Source: Streptomyces sp. WAC05374
GTDB lineage: Bacteria; Actinomycetota; Actinomycetes; Streptomycetales; Streptomycetaceae
Direction of reading: 5' to 3'
NCBI RefSeq assembly: GCF_004353505.1
Contig: NZ_SMNQ01000002.1
Location: 372,001 to 436,000, forward strand
DNA: 64,000 nt
Below are positions 56,088 to 64,000 of the stretch, piece after piece. The notes under the pieces are model-generated. The model had not been told where the DNA came from. It was given only the letters and a program-made list of their open reading frames with translations, and searched no databases. The position numbers and the translations under genes were made by a program. Each line of letters starts with the position of its first letter. The first letter of the stretch is position 1.

Positions 56088-56884
56088 GCACCCTGGTCTC
56101 CGGTATCGGAGGCACATCGGGGGACTGGCTGGAGGGGCTCGGCGGACTGCGCGAAACGGTCCGCCAGGAGCTCGTCGCACGCCAGCTCGACGAGCAGATA
56201 GCCGCCCGCTATCCCGTGGGGCAGCGGCTGCGGATACTCGACGTCGGCATGGGACAGGGCGCGCAGGCGCTGCGCCTGGCCCGTGCCGGGCACACCATCA
56301 CGGGCCTGGAGTCGGACGCCGCGCTGCTGAGGGCGGCCCGCGAGGCCCTGGCGTCGGAGCCCGCCGGCATCCGTGAGCGGGTGCGCCTGCTCGAGGGGGA
56401 CGGCCGGGAGACCGGCGTGCACTTCCTGCCGGGCAGCTTCGACGTGGTGCTCTGCCACGGCGTGCTGATGCACGTGGAGGAGCCGGACGCCATGCTGGCC
56501 GGGCTCGCCCGGATGCTGGCGCCGGGCGGTCTGCTGTCGCTGCTCGTGCGGAACGCGGACGCGCTGGCCATGCGGCCGGGCATGGCCGGGGACTGGTCGG
56601 GGGCGCTGGCCGCGTTCGACTCGGACACCTACTCCCCCGGGCACCCGGCGTCGCCGGTGCGGGCCGACCGGCTGGAGACGCTGACGGCGACGCTCGCGGG
56701 GATCGCCGCGCCGCTCCAGGCCTGGTACGGGGTGCGGGTCTTCACCGACAACGTGCCCAACGAGGAGGGCCTGCCCGCCGCCGAGGAGCTGGAGCGGCTG
56801 CTGGCGGCCGAGGACCGGGCGGGGCGCACCGACCCCTACCGCCGGGTGGCGGCGCTGCTGCACCTGTGCGGGGTACGGGGCTGA
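56084..56884 (+). CDS. SAM-dependent methyltransferase, CTG start
   Basis: 266 residues. Class I motif DVGMGQGAQALRLARAGH with GLESD acidic loop, then GDGRETG, FDVVLCHGVLMHV and an LAPGGLLSLLV segment. CTG at 56084 overlaps the DUF3043 TGA (CTGA) with GGAGAG 5 nt upstream. No ATG, GTG or TTG occurs in frame from there until a GTG about 45 codons on, next to the SAM motif, and the intervening residues (SGIGGTSGDWLEGLGGL) look like a real N-terminus. Substrate unknown. Two genes thus appear translationally coupled by a rare start codon. Confidence 0.82.
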   Translation: MSTLVSGIGGTSGDWLEGLGGLRETVRQELVARQLDEQIAARYPVGQRLRILDVGMGQGAQALRLARAGHTITGLESDAALLRAAREALASEPAGIRERVRLLEGDGRETGVHFLPGSFDVVLCHGVLMHVEEPDAMLAGLARMLAPGGLLSLLVRNADALAMRPGMAGDWSGALAAFDSDTYSPGHPASPVRADRLETLTATLAGIAAPLQAWYGVRVFTDNVPNEEGLPAAEELERLLAAEDRAGRTDPYRRVAALLHLCGVRG

Positions 56885-56935
56885 CGCCCGGGGTGCCGGT
56901 CAGGTGATCGGGGGATTCCCGCGTCTTCCACCGAC

Positions 56936-58705
56936 GTGAGCATCACGGAAACGGACACCACACCCAAGCTGCCCGCCCGGGAGACCTGGCGGGCCCTGTA
57001 CCGGCACTTCCGGCCGCACCGCTGGACCGTCGCGTGCGGCACCCTCCTCGCCCTGGTCGGCGCGGGCACCGGCATCCTCCAGCCCCTGGCGGCCAGGGCG
57101 CTGGTGGAGCGGCTCGGCCAGGACGAGCCGGTCGGCCGGATACTCCTCGTCCTCACCGCGCTGGTCGTGCTGGGGACGGCGATCGAGTCGGTCGGCGCGT
57201 ACGTGCTGGAGCGCACCGCCGAGTCCGTGGTGCTCGCCGCCCGCCGCACCCTGATCGGCCGGCTGCTGCGGCTGCGGCTGCCCGAGGTGGAGCGGACCCA
57301 GCCGGGCGACCTGATGTCGCGCATCACCTCCGACACGACCCTGCTGCGGGCGGTGACGACCGACTCGATCGTCTCGGCCGTGACGGGCGGCCTCGCGTTC
57401 CTCGCCACCCTCGTGATGATGGCCGTGATGGACGTGGTGCTGCTCGGGGTGACCCTGGGCGTGATCGTGCTGATCGGGGGCGCCATGGCGCTGGTGATGC
57501 CGCAGATCTCGCGGGCGACCCGGCGCTCCCAGGAGGCGGTCGCGGAGATCTCGACCCGGCTGGAGCGGGTGTTCGGCGCGTTCCGCACGGTCAAGGCGTC
57601 GGGCGCGGAGGACCGTGAGGCGGCGGTCGTGGAGGCGGCGGCCGAGGAGGCGTGGCGGCAGGGGCTGCGGTCGGCCAAGTGGCAGGCGGTGTCGGGGTCG
57701 TCGGTGGGCCTGGCCGTCCAGGTGTCGTTCCTGGCGGTGCTGGGCATCGGTGGCGCGCGGGTGGCGTCGGGCGCGATCGGCGTGGCGGACCTGGTCGCCT
57801 TCCTGCTCTACCTCTTCTACCTGACGGAGCCGATCTCCAAGCTGGTGTCGGCGGCGACCGAGTACCAGGTCGGCTTGGCGGCCGTGGCCCGCATCGCGGA
57901 GGCGGAGCGGCTGGCGACCGAGAGCCCCGCCCCGGCCGCCGTCACGGCCCGGGGCGGCCGGCCCGCGACCGTCGCCTTCGAGGACGTCGCCTTCCGCTAC
58001 CGGGACGACCTGCCGTACGTCCACCACGGCGTGTCCTTCGAGGTGCCCGGCGCCGGGATGACGGCGTTCGTCGGGCCGTCGGGGGCGGGCAAGACGACCG
58101 TGTTCGGGCTGGTCGAGCGGTTCTACGAGGCGTCCGGCGGCCGGGTCCTGGTCGACGGCAGGGACGTACGGGACTGGCCGCTGGCGGACCTGCGCGCGGC
58201 CATCGGCTACGTGGAGCAGGACGCCCCGGTCCTGGCCGGGACGCTGCGCGAGAACCTGGTCTTCGCCGCTCCCGGTGCCACGGAGGAGGAGATCCGCGAC
58301 GTGCTCGTGCGGGCCCGGCTGGACGCGCTGGTGGACCGGCTGCCGGACGGGCTGGAGACCCTCGTCGGGCACCGGGGGTCCAAGCTGTCGGGCGGTGAGC
58401 GGCAGCGGGTGGCCATCGCGCGGGCGCTGCTGCGCAAGCCCCGGCTGCTGCTGCTGGACGAGGCGACGTCGCAGCTCGACGCCGTCAACGAGCTGGCGCT
58501 GCGGGACGTGGTGGCGGAGGTGGCGAAGGAGGTGACGGTCCTGGTGGTGGCGCACCGGCTGTCGACCGTGACGCTCGCGGACCGGATCGTCGTCATGGAG
58601 GCGGGCCGGGTACGGGCGGTGGGCACCCATGCGGAGCTGGTGGCGGCCGACCCGCTGTACGGGGAGCTGGCGGCGACCCAGTTCCTGACCGCCGGCGGCG
58701 CCTGA
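56936..58705 (+). CDS. ABC transporter, fused permease and ATPase
   Basis: 589 residues, GTG start. Six-helix exporter domain (about 20-320) and ATPase domain: Walker [14 protein letters not shown]-loop YVEQDAPVL, signature [16 protein letters not shown], Walker [11 protein letters not shown] and H-loop [11 protein letters not shown] half-transporter that works as a homodimer; multidrug or lipid-type exporter, substrate unknown. No ribosome site visible. Gap of 51 bp from the methyltransferase. Confidence 0.93.
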   Translation: MSITETDTTPKLPARETWRALYRHFRPHRWTVACGTLLALVGAGTGILQPLAARALVERLGQDEPVGRILLVLTALVVLGTAIESVGAYVLERTAESVVLAARRTLIGRLLRLRLPEVERTQPGDLMSRITSDTTLLRAVTTDSIVSAVTGGLAFLATLVMMAVMDVVLLGVTLGVIVLIGGAMALVMPQISRATRRSQEAVAEISTRLERVFGAFRTVKASGAEDREAAVVEAAAEEAWRQGLRSAKWQAVSGSSVGLAVQVSFLAVLGIGGARVASGAIGVADLVAFLLYLFYLTEPISKLVSAATEYQVGLAAVARIAEAERLATESPAPAAVTARGGRPATVAFEDVAFRYRDDLPYVHHGVSFEVPGAGMTAFVGPSGAGKTTVFGLVERFYEASGGRVLVDGRDVRDWPLADLRAAIGYVEQDAPVLAGTLRENLVFAAPGATEEEIRDVLVRARLDALVDRLPDGLETLVGHRGSKLSGGERQRVAIARALLRKPRLLLLDEATSQLDAVNELALRDVVAEVAKEVTVLVVAHRLSTVTLADRIVVMEAGRVRAVGTHAELVAADPLYGELAATQFLTAGGA

Positions 58706-58764
58706 CCCCCTGTTCGGGTGCGCAGCGGGCGCCGCCCCTGGGGGACGAAAGGGATACTCCGGTC

Positions 58765-59820
58765 ATGGAAGCCCTTCGCGTGCTCGCGCCCCTGACCTCC
58801 GCGGTCTGCGCGGCCGCCCTGGTGGGCGGCTGCTCGGCCGGGCCACCGGCGGCCGGCAGACCGGCGGCGGAGCCACGGGTGGCGGGGGCGGCGCGGGCGG
58901 CCGAGCTGGAGGACGACTACCGGACCGTCATCCGCAATGTGCTGCCGTCGGTCGTGCAGATCGAGGCCCGGGCCGGCCTGGGGTCCGGTGTGGTCTACGA
59001 CGACCAGGGCCACATCATCACCAACGCCCATGTCATCGGCAGGGAGCGGACCTTCCGGGTCACCGTGGCGACGGGCGAGGAGGCACTGAGCGCGAAGCTG
59101 GTCTCCAGCTACCCGGAGCAGGACCTGGCCGTGATCAAGCTGGACCGCCGCCCCGACGGGCTGAAGCCGGCGGAGTTCGGCGACTCGTCCGAGGTGGAGG
59201 TCGGCCAGATCGTGCTGGCCATGGGGTCACCGCTCGGCCTGTCCGGAAGCGTCACCCAGGGCATCGTCTCGGCGACCGGACGCACCGTCAGCGAGAGCCC
59301 CTCCGGCGGCGGGACGGGCGCGACGATCGGCAACATGGTCCAGACGTCCGCGGCCATCAACCCGGGCAACAGCGGCGGCGCGCTGGTCAACCTGGACAGC
59401 GAGGTCATCGGCATCCCCACCCTCGCGGCGGCCGACCCGGAGCTGGGCGGCAGCGCGGCACCCGGCATCGGCTTCGCCATCCCCGCCTCGATGGTCCGCA
59501 CGGTCGCCGACCAGATCATCCGCACGGGCCGGGTCACCGACTCCGGCCGGGCGGCCCTGAACATCACCGGCCGCACCGTCCTGACCGACGACTACCAGCC
59601 GGGCGGGGTCGCGATCGTCGAGGTCTCGCCGGGCGGGGCGGCGGCGGACGCGGGCCTGAGGGCGGGCGACATCATCACGAAGCTGGACGACGCGCGGATC
59701 ACCACGATGACCTCCCTGCTGGAGGCGCTGGCGTCGGCGAAACCGGGCGACGAGGTGACCGTGACGTACACCCGCGGCGGCCGTTCGGCGACGGCACGGG
59801 TGACGCTGGGCGAGATCTGA
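58765..59820 (+). CDS. HtrA/DegP-type serine protease lipoprotein with PDZ domain
   Basis: 351 residues. Lipobox LVGGC near residue 23. Trypsin-fold with triad His in IITNAHVIG, Asp in EQDLAVIKL and Ser in AINPGNSGGALV; a PDZ domain follows (GGVAIVEVSPGGAAADAGLRAGDIITKL). Degrades misfolded surface proteins. A terminator hairpin lies 63 bp downstream. ATG preceded by AAAGGG. Confidence 0.93.
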   Translation: MEALRVLAPLTSAVCAAALVGGCSAGPPAAGRPAAEPRVAGAARAAELEDDYRTVIRNVLPSVVQIEARAGLGSGVVYDDQGHIITNAHVIGRERTFRVTVATGEEALSAKLVSSYPEQDLAVIKLDRRPDGLKPAEFGDSSEVEVGQIVLAMGSPLGLSGSVTQGIVSATGRTVSESPSGGGTGATIGNMVQTSAAINPGNSGGALVNLDSEVIGIPTLAAADPELGGSAAPGIGFAIPASMVRTVADQIIRTGRVTDSGRAALNITGRTVLTDDYQPGGVAIVEVSPGGAAADAGLRAGDIITKLDDARITTMTSLLEALASAKPGDEVTVTYTRGGRSATARVTLGEI

Positions 59821-59883
59821 GGCGGCACCCCGGCCGGGCGGGCGCGACGGCCCGGCCACCGGGGCCCGTTCCGCGCGGAAGGC

Positions 59884-59905
59884 CCCCGCCCCTCCCGGGG
59901 CGGGG
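59884..59905. terminator. Terminator between convergent genes
   Basis: Perfect 9-bp stem (CCCCGCCCC with GGGGCGGGG) and 4-nt loop, 63 bp past the HtrA gene stop and 25 bp past that of the small gene at 59931. Confidence 0.7.
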
Positions 59906-59930
59906 ACCGGACGGCCTCGTCAGGGCGCTC

Positions 59931-60140
59931 TCACGCCTCCGCCGCGGCCCGCAGGCTCATCGTGTAGATCTCCGCGCCGTCCTCGAAGAGGGTCACCCGA
60001 TCGGCACCGCCCTCCAGGAGGTCCTTCCAGACCTCGCCGATCCAGGACTCCGCGTCGCCCTGGGTGGTGAACTCCTCCGGCTCCACCGCCGGAGCGACCT
60101 CCGTGCCGTCGGACCCCTCGAACCGCCACGTCCATGCCAT
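59931..60140 (-). CDS. Small conserved acidic protein
   Basis: 69 residues, GGAGG 5 nt before the ATG. Compact acidic sequence (MAWTWRFEGSDGTEVAP, WKDLLEGGADRVTLFEDG) without motif or signal. Recognised as a conserved streptomycete small protein; function unknown. Divergent from the cobU fusion gene. Confidence 0.72.
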   Translation of the reverse strand: MAWTWRFEGSDGTEVAPAVEPEEFTTQGDAESWIGEVWKDLLEGGADRVTLFEDGAEIYTMSLRAAAEA

Positions 60141-60220
60141 GTGGGCCTCCAGATGATCGGTTTCCTGCCCGCAGCGTAGCCGGGCGCGCAGCCCGCGCGG
60201 GGACGCGGGAGGATCGTCCC

Positions 60221-61420
60221 GTGGATGTGACTCTGCTCGGTACCGGTGCCCCCGAGGGCCTGCCCCGCCCCGACTGCCCCTGCGCCGCGTGCGCCACCGC
60301 CCGCGGCAGCCGGGCGCGCGCCGCGACCGCGCTGCTCGTGGACGGCGCGCTGCTGCTCGACCTGACGCCCGGGGCCGCGCTGGCCGCCGCCCGGGCCGGG
60401 CACTCGCTGAGCGGCGTACGGCAGGTGCTGCTGACGCATCCGCACGACGGGCCGGCCTTCGACCTGCCCGCCGGGCTGCCGACGGCCGGGCGGGTGCCGG
60501 ACGGGCGGGAGTTGACGCTGATCAGCGGGCACCGGGTGCGGGCCGTGCCGATGGACTCGCCCGGCACCGGCTACGAGGTGACGTCACCGGAGGGCCTGCA
60601 CCTGCTGTACCTGCCGCCGGGCGGTGCCCCCGCCGGGGTCACCGGGGTGCGGCGGCCGTACGACATGGTCGTCGCCGATGTGGTCGCCCGGCCCGACGGC
60701 CTGGCCCGGCTGCGGGCGGCCGGAGGGGTCGGCCCGGCCACCGACGTGGTCGCGGTGCACCTGGACCACGACGTGCCGTCCGGCCGGGAGCTGGACCGGC
60801 GCCTGGCGGCCGCGGGCGCGCGGGCCGTGCCGGACGGCACGACGCTGACCGTGGGCGAGTACCACGACGTCCCCGGCGTGCCCCGGCGCACCCTGGTCAC
60901 CGGCGGGGCGCGGTCGGGCAAGTCGCTGGAGGCCGAACGGCGCCTGGAGGGCTTCCCCGGCGTGGTGTACGTCGCGACGGGCGGCACCCGGAACGGCGAC
61001 ACCGAGTGGGCGGCCCGGGTGACCGCCCACCGCGACCGGCGCCCGGCGTCGTGGCGTACGGAGGAGACGTGCGAACTGGCGCCGCTGCTGCGGCAGGACG
61101 GGCCGCCGCTGCTGATCGACTGCCTGTCGCTGTGGCTGACCGACGCGATGGACCGGGCCGGCGCCTGGGACGACGACACCTGGGCCAAGGCGGGTGAGCG
61201 CGAGCTGCGCGAGCGGGTGGCGGAGCTGATCGCTGCGGTGCGGGGCGCCACCCGCACGGTCGTCGCGGTGACGAACGAGGTGGGTGCCGGGATCGTGCCC
61301 GGCGACGCGGGGTCGCGGCGGTTCCGCGACGAGCTGGGACGGCTCAACGCGGCGTTCGCCGACGAGTGCGAGCACGTGCTGCTGGTGGTCGCCGGACAGG
61401 CCCTCGTCCTGCGCGGCTGA
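60221..61420 (+). CDS. cobU: MBL-fold (PhnP-like) domain fused to CobU
   Basis: 399 residues from the GTG at 60221, GGGAGG 8 nt upstream. Residues 1-215 look like a PhnP/PqqB-type metallo-beta-lactamase: LLGTGAPEGLPRP start and zinc-type CPCAAC, but the HxHxDH site is only LTHPHDGPA, so it is probably degenerate. Residues 225-399 are CobU: P-loop LVTGGARSGKS, YVATGG, LIDCLSLWLTDAM and NEVGAGIVPGD. CobU phosphorylates adenosylcobinamide and adds GMP, in cobalamin synthesis. Role of the first domain is unknown. cobT follows by 42 bp. Confidence 0.85.
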   Translation: MDVTLLGTGAPEGLPRPDCPCAACATARGSRARAATALLVDGALLLDLTPGAALAAARAGHSLSGVRQVLLTHPHDGPAFDLPAGLPTAGRVPDGRELTLISGHRVRAVPMDSPGTGYEVTSPEGLHLLYLPPGGAPAGVTGVRRPYDMVVADVVARPDGLARLRAAGGVGPATDVVAVHLDHDVPSGRELDRRLAAAGARAVPDGTTLTVGEYHDVPGVPRRTLVTGGARSGKSLEAERRLEGFPGVVYVATGGTRNGDTEWAARVTAHRDRRPASWRTEETCELAPLLRQDGPPLLIDCLSLWLTDAMDRAGAWDDDTWAKAGERELRERVAELIAAVRGATRTVVAVTNEVGAGIVPGDAGSRRFRDELGRLNAAFADECEHVLLVVAGQALVLRG

Positions 61421-61462
61421 GCACCCGTCCGGCCGTGCGGCGGCGCCTGTACTGTTCCTCGA

Positions 61463-62626
61463 ATGAGCAGGCTGAATCTCGACGACTTCTCCGATCTGAT
61501 CGAGCGCCCCGACAGCGGTACGCGGCGTGACGCCGAGGAACGCCGGGAGCGCCTCGCCGTGGCGCCCGGGGCGCTCGGCCGGCTGGACGAGCTGGGCGAA
61601 TGGCTGGCCGCCGCCCAGGGGGCCGTCCCGGTGCGGCCCGTCGAGCGGCCGCGCGTGGTGCTGTTCGCCGGCGACCACGGGGTGGCGGAGCTGGACGTGT
61701 CCGGCCGGCCCGCCGGCGGCACGTACGGGCTGGTGCGCGGCGTGCTGGACGGGACGAGCCCGGTGGCGGTGCTGGCACGGCGGATGAACGTTCCGGTACG
61801 GGTCGTCGACGCCGGGGTGGACTGCGACCCCGGGCTGCTGCCCGCCGACGTGGCGCGCCACCGGGTGCGGCGCGGCAGCGGTCGCATCGACGTCGAGGAC
61901 GCGCTGACCCCGGAGGAGACGGAGCGGGCGGTGCGCCTCGGGATGGCCGTCGCCGACGAGGAGGCCGACTCGGGCACCGACCTGGTCGTGCTCGGCGACC
62001 TCAGCGTGGGCGGCACCACGGCCGCCGCCACGCTGATCGCCGCCCTGTGCGGCACGGACGCCTCGGTGGTCACCGGCCGGGGCGGTGCCGGGATCGACGA
62101 CCTGGCCTGGATGCGCAAGTGCGCGGCCGTGCGTGACGCGCTGCGCCGCGCCCGGCCGGTCCTGGGCGACCAGCTCGAACTGCTGGGGGCGGTCGGCGGG
62201 GCGGACCTGGCGGCGACGACCGGGTTCCTGCTGCAGAGCGCGGTACGGCGGATGCCCGTGATCCTGGACGGGGTGGTGTCGGCGGCGTGCGCCCTGGTGG
62301 CACAGCGCGCCGCGTTCCGGGCGCCGGACTGGTGGCTGGCGGGCCAGGTGAGCGGCGAGCCGGCGCAGTCCAAGGCGCTGGACCGGATGGCGCTCAACCC
62401 GCTGCTCGACCACGGCGTCACCGTGGGGGAAGGCACCGGGGCGCTGCTGGCCCTCCCGCTGGTCCAGGCAGCAGCGGCGTTCGCGGCCGAGCTGCCGGAG
62501 AAGCCGGAGAAGCCGGCCCACCCCGCGCACGACAAGGCCGACCCGGCGCACGACAAGGCGGAGCCGGTGGACGACCGGGCCGACCCGGTGGACGACCGGG
62601 CCGACCCGGGGCCGGAAGAGCGCTGA
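61463..62626 (+). CDS. cobT: Nicotinate-nucleotide-dimethylbenzimidazole phosphoribosyltransferase
   Basis: 387 residues. Makes alpha-ribazole phosphate for cobalamin. FAGDHGVAELDVSG, GDLSVGGTTAAATL, and the catalytic Glu323 in VTVGEGTGALLAL near the C-terminal end. After residue 342 a tail of seven-residue repeats (AHDKADP, AHDKAEP, VDDRADP twice) is encoded by a 4-unit 21-bp tandem array (62525-62608). TACTGT ends 7 nt before the ATG and no ribosome site is seen, so possibly leaderless. cobU-cobT operon. Confidence 0.93.
   Translation: MSRLNLDDFSDLIERPDSGTRRDAEERRERLAVAPGALGRLDELGEWLAAAQGAVPVRPVERPRVVLFAGDHGVAELDVSGRPAGGTYGLVRGVLDGTSPVAVLARRMNVPVRVVDAGVDCDPGLLPADVARHRVRRGSGRIDVEDALTPEETERAVRLGMAVADEEADSGTDLVVLGDLSVGGTTAAATLIAALCGTDASVVTGRGGAGIDDLAWMRKCAAVRDALRRARPVLGDQLELLGAVGGADLAATTGFLLQSAVRRMPVILDGVVSAACALVAQRAAFRAPDWWLAGQVSGEPAQSKALDRMALNPLLDHGVTVGEGTGALLALPLVQAAAAFAAELPEKPEKPAHPAHDKADPAHDKAEPVDDRADPVDDRADPGPEER
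62525..62608 (+). repeat. Four-unit 21-bp tandem repeat in the 3' end of cobT
   Basis: Units 62525-62545, 62546-62566, 62567-62587 and 62588-62608. Units three and four are identical; units one and two differ at 2-3 positions. Length is a multiple of 3, so copy-number change keeps the frame. The encoded repeats are acidic/basic and lie outside the catalytic domain. Confidence 0.85.
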
Positions 62627-62637
62627 CACCCGCCGTT

Positions 62638-62669
62638 ACGGCCGCCGCCCCGCACGGGCCGGCGGCCGT
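62638..62669 (+). terminator. cobU-cobT terminator
   Basis: Ten-bp perfect outer stem (ACGGCCGCCG with CGGCGGCCGT) and a nested CCCG/CGGG pair around CA, 12 bp past the cobT stop. Confidence 0.7.
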
Positions 62670-62717
62670 TCCCGTTGGACCGGCCATGTCACGTGATGCC
62701 CTTTATGCTCCCGTTGC

Positions 62718-64000
62718 ATGGGAGATGACCGGTCCTCCGACGAAACCCCCGGCGGCACCGTCCGCTCACGGCGCGGCGCCGCGTTCGCCGTCTGGTACCT
62801 GCGGATCGCCGCGTTCCTGAACTTCCTGGGCGCCGTGTGGGTCTCCTTCGGCCAGGACCTGCGGCGGCACAACACGGACGACCACGTCACGCCGTACCTG
62901 CTCACCGCCGGCTTCGCCTCCGGCGCGTTCGCGCTCTTCCTGGCGATCACCATGCGCCGCCGCAAACGCGCCGCGTGGATCCTCAACCTCGTCCTCGCCG
63001 GACTGTTCCTGCTGCTGCTCGCCCTCGCCATGGCCGTCCCCGAGATCCGCGGGCACGCGCAGAACTGGGTCTCCCTGGTGCTGAGCGCCGGTCTCGTGCT
63101 GGCGCTGCTGCTGGGCCGCCGGGAGTTCTACGCCAAGGGCGACCGCTCCAACCCCGTGCTGGCCACCGCCGTGGCCGTCGGCGGGCTGCTGGTCACCTCG
63201 CTGATCGCCGCCCTGCTCGTCACCGCGACCGACACCTCCCCCTCCACCTTCCCGGAACGCTGGCGGTACGGCGTCCTGCGCCTGGTGACGCTCGCCACCG
63301 ACACGGCCCCCGGCATCCGCACACCCACCTGGGTCGACGTGGTCATCAACATCATGGCGGCGCTCCTGCTGATCGCCGTCCTGTACGCGGCCTTCCGCTC
63401 CCGCCGGGCCGTCGACCCGCTGGACGAGCGCGACGAGCGGGAGCTGCGGGAACTGCTGGACCGGCACGGTGAGCGGGACTCGCTCGGCTACTTCGCGCTG
63501 CGCCGCGACAAGAGCGTCGTCTGGTCGCCCACCCGCAAGGCGGCGGTCGCCTACCGCGTGGTGGGCGGCGTCTCGCTCGCCTCCGGCGACCCGATCGGCG
63601 ACCCGGAGGCGTGGCCGGGCGCGATCGAGCCGTGGCTGGCCGAGGCGCGCGAGCACGGCTGGGTGCCGGCCGTCATGGGCGCGAGCGAGGAGGCGGGCAC
63701 CGTCTACGCCCGGCACGGCATGGACGCGCTGGAGCTGGGCGACGAGGCCATCGTCGACACGGACGAGTTCACCCTCGACGGGCGGGCGATGCGCACCGTG
63801 CGCCAGGCGTACAACCGGGTGCGGCGCGCCGGGTACCGGGTGCGCGTGCGGCGCCACGAGGACATCCCGGCCGGCGAGATGGCCGCGCTGCTGCGGCTGG
63901 CCGACGACTGGCGCGACGGCGCCACCGAGCGGGGCTTCTCGATGGCGCTGGGGCGGCTCGGCGACCCGGCCGACGGACGGTGCGTGATGCTGGAGTGCTC
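62718..64000 (+). CDS. Phosphatidylglycerol lysyltransferase-like protein (MprF/DUF2156), 3' end outside window
   Basis: The frame is open from the ATG at 62718 to the window end (427 codons). First 225 residues have about six hydrophobic helices (FAVWYLRIAAFLNFLGAVWV, LLTAGFASGAFALFLAI, WILNLVLAGLFLLLLALAMA and others); then a DUF2156 GNAT-like region with FALRRDKSVVWSP, VAYRVVGGVSLASGDPIGD and RVRRAGYRVRV. The family transfers amino acids from aminoacyl-tRNA to phosphatidylglycerol, making the membrane less anionic. TATGCT ends 7-8 nt before the ATG, so possibly leaderless. Confidence 0.82.
   Translation, partial: MGDDRSSDETPGGTVRSRRGAAFAVWYLRIAAFLNFLGAVWVSFGQDLRRHNTDDHVTPYLLTAGFASGAFALFLAITMRRRKRAAWILNLVLAGLFLLLLALAMAVPEIRGHAQNWVSLVLSAGLVLALLLGRREFYAKGDRSNPVLATAVAVGGLLVTSLIAALLVTATDTSPSTFPERWRYGVLRLVTLATDTAPGIRTPTWVDVVINIMAALLLIAVLYAAFRSRRAVDPLDERDERELRELLDRHGERDSLGYFALRRDKSVVWSPTRKAAVAYRVVGGVSLASGDPIGDPEAWPGAIEPWLAEAREHGWVPAVMGASEEAGTVYARHGMDALELGDEAIVDTDEFTLDGRAMRTVRQAYNRVRRAGYRVRVRRHEDIPAGEMAALLRLADDWRDGATERGFSMALGRLGDPADGRCVMLEC

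Overview
The window is chromosomal DNA of a Streptomyces or close relative. GC content is very high, with G or C in almost every third codon position. GTG, TTG and probably one CTG start codons are used, stop/start overlaps (ATGA, GTGA) are common, and several genes seem to lack a leader. There are no tRNA or rRNA genes, no CRISPR array, no phage and no large antibiotic cluster; it reads as core chromosome. Gene order also matches a block known from mycobacteria (roughly Rv2181-Rv2207 of M. tuberculosis: plsC, arsA-like, SRPBCC, fadD15, pimB', GT87, trpD, ctaE-qcrCAB, ctaC, adoK, erpA-like, glycerate kinase, DUF3043, cobT), which supports several assignments.

Layout. 1-11.9 kb: a 5'-truncated anthranilate synthase fusion, pfkA, a MacRS-like two-component system, an acyltransferase, an alpha/beta hydrolase, and a leftward run SRPBCC - ArsA-like ATPase - DUF5304 - glucokinase. 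12-24.6 kb: envelope and lipid genes (long-chain acyl-CoA ligase, cholesterol oxidase, PimB-type and GT87 mannosyltransferases, a HETAH lipoprotein, two tandem NlpC/P60 hydrolases, a NYN-domain protein, a rhomboid protease with an AsnC-ligand-domain protein). 24.8-31.3 kb: a small secreted protein with an OmpR-type two-component system, an SLC13 permease, glycerate kinase and a class V aminotransferase. The aminotransferase leader carries a SAM-IV riboswitch (31476-31593) followed by a hairpin that competes with it and a 6-codon leader ORF.

31.7-42.4 kb: trpD, then the aerobic respiratory chain: ctaE-qcrC-qcrA-qcrB (cytochrome bc1 plus oxidase subunit III) and ctaC-ctaD-ctaF (aa3 oxidase subunits II, I, IV), separated by a receiver-like protein and an L,D-transpeptidase. 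42.4-48.7 kb: a cysteine desulfurase-TusA fusion, a 229-bp MITE-like element lying exactly between two convergent genes, adoK, a membrane-anchored protein, erpA and nadA. 48.8-64 kb: an RND permease with its own two-component system, pspA-pspAA, DUF3043, a methyltransferase with an apparent CTG start, an ABC exporter, an HtrA-like lipoprotein protease, an MBL-CobU fusion, cobT, and a truncated MprF-like protein.

How the genes fit together: the respiratory operons form the bcc-aa3 supercomplex; ErpA and the desulfurase-TusA fusion relate to Fe-S and sulfur supply; trpD and nadA supply tryptophan and NAD; pfkA and glkA are central carbon enzymes; PimB/GT87/FadD/PlsC build envelope lipids. The least explained signals are regulatory: the SAM-IV leader, a 21-bp perfect palindrome over the ctaE start codon, an inverted repeat at the ctaC promoter, paired 11-bp-spaced boxes flanking the OmpR-type system, and the MITE. 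No search tools were available; all family names rest on motifs and on context that I recognise.
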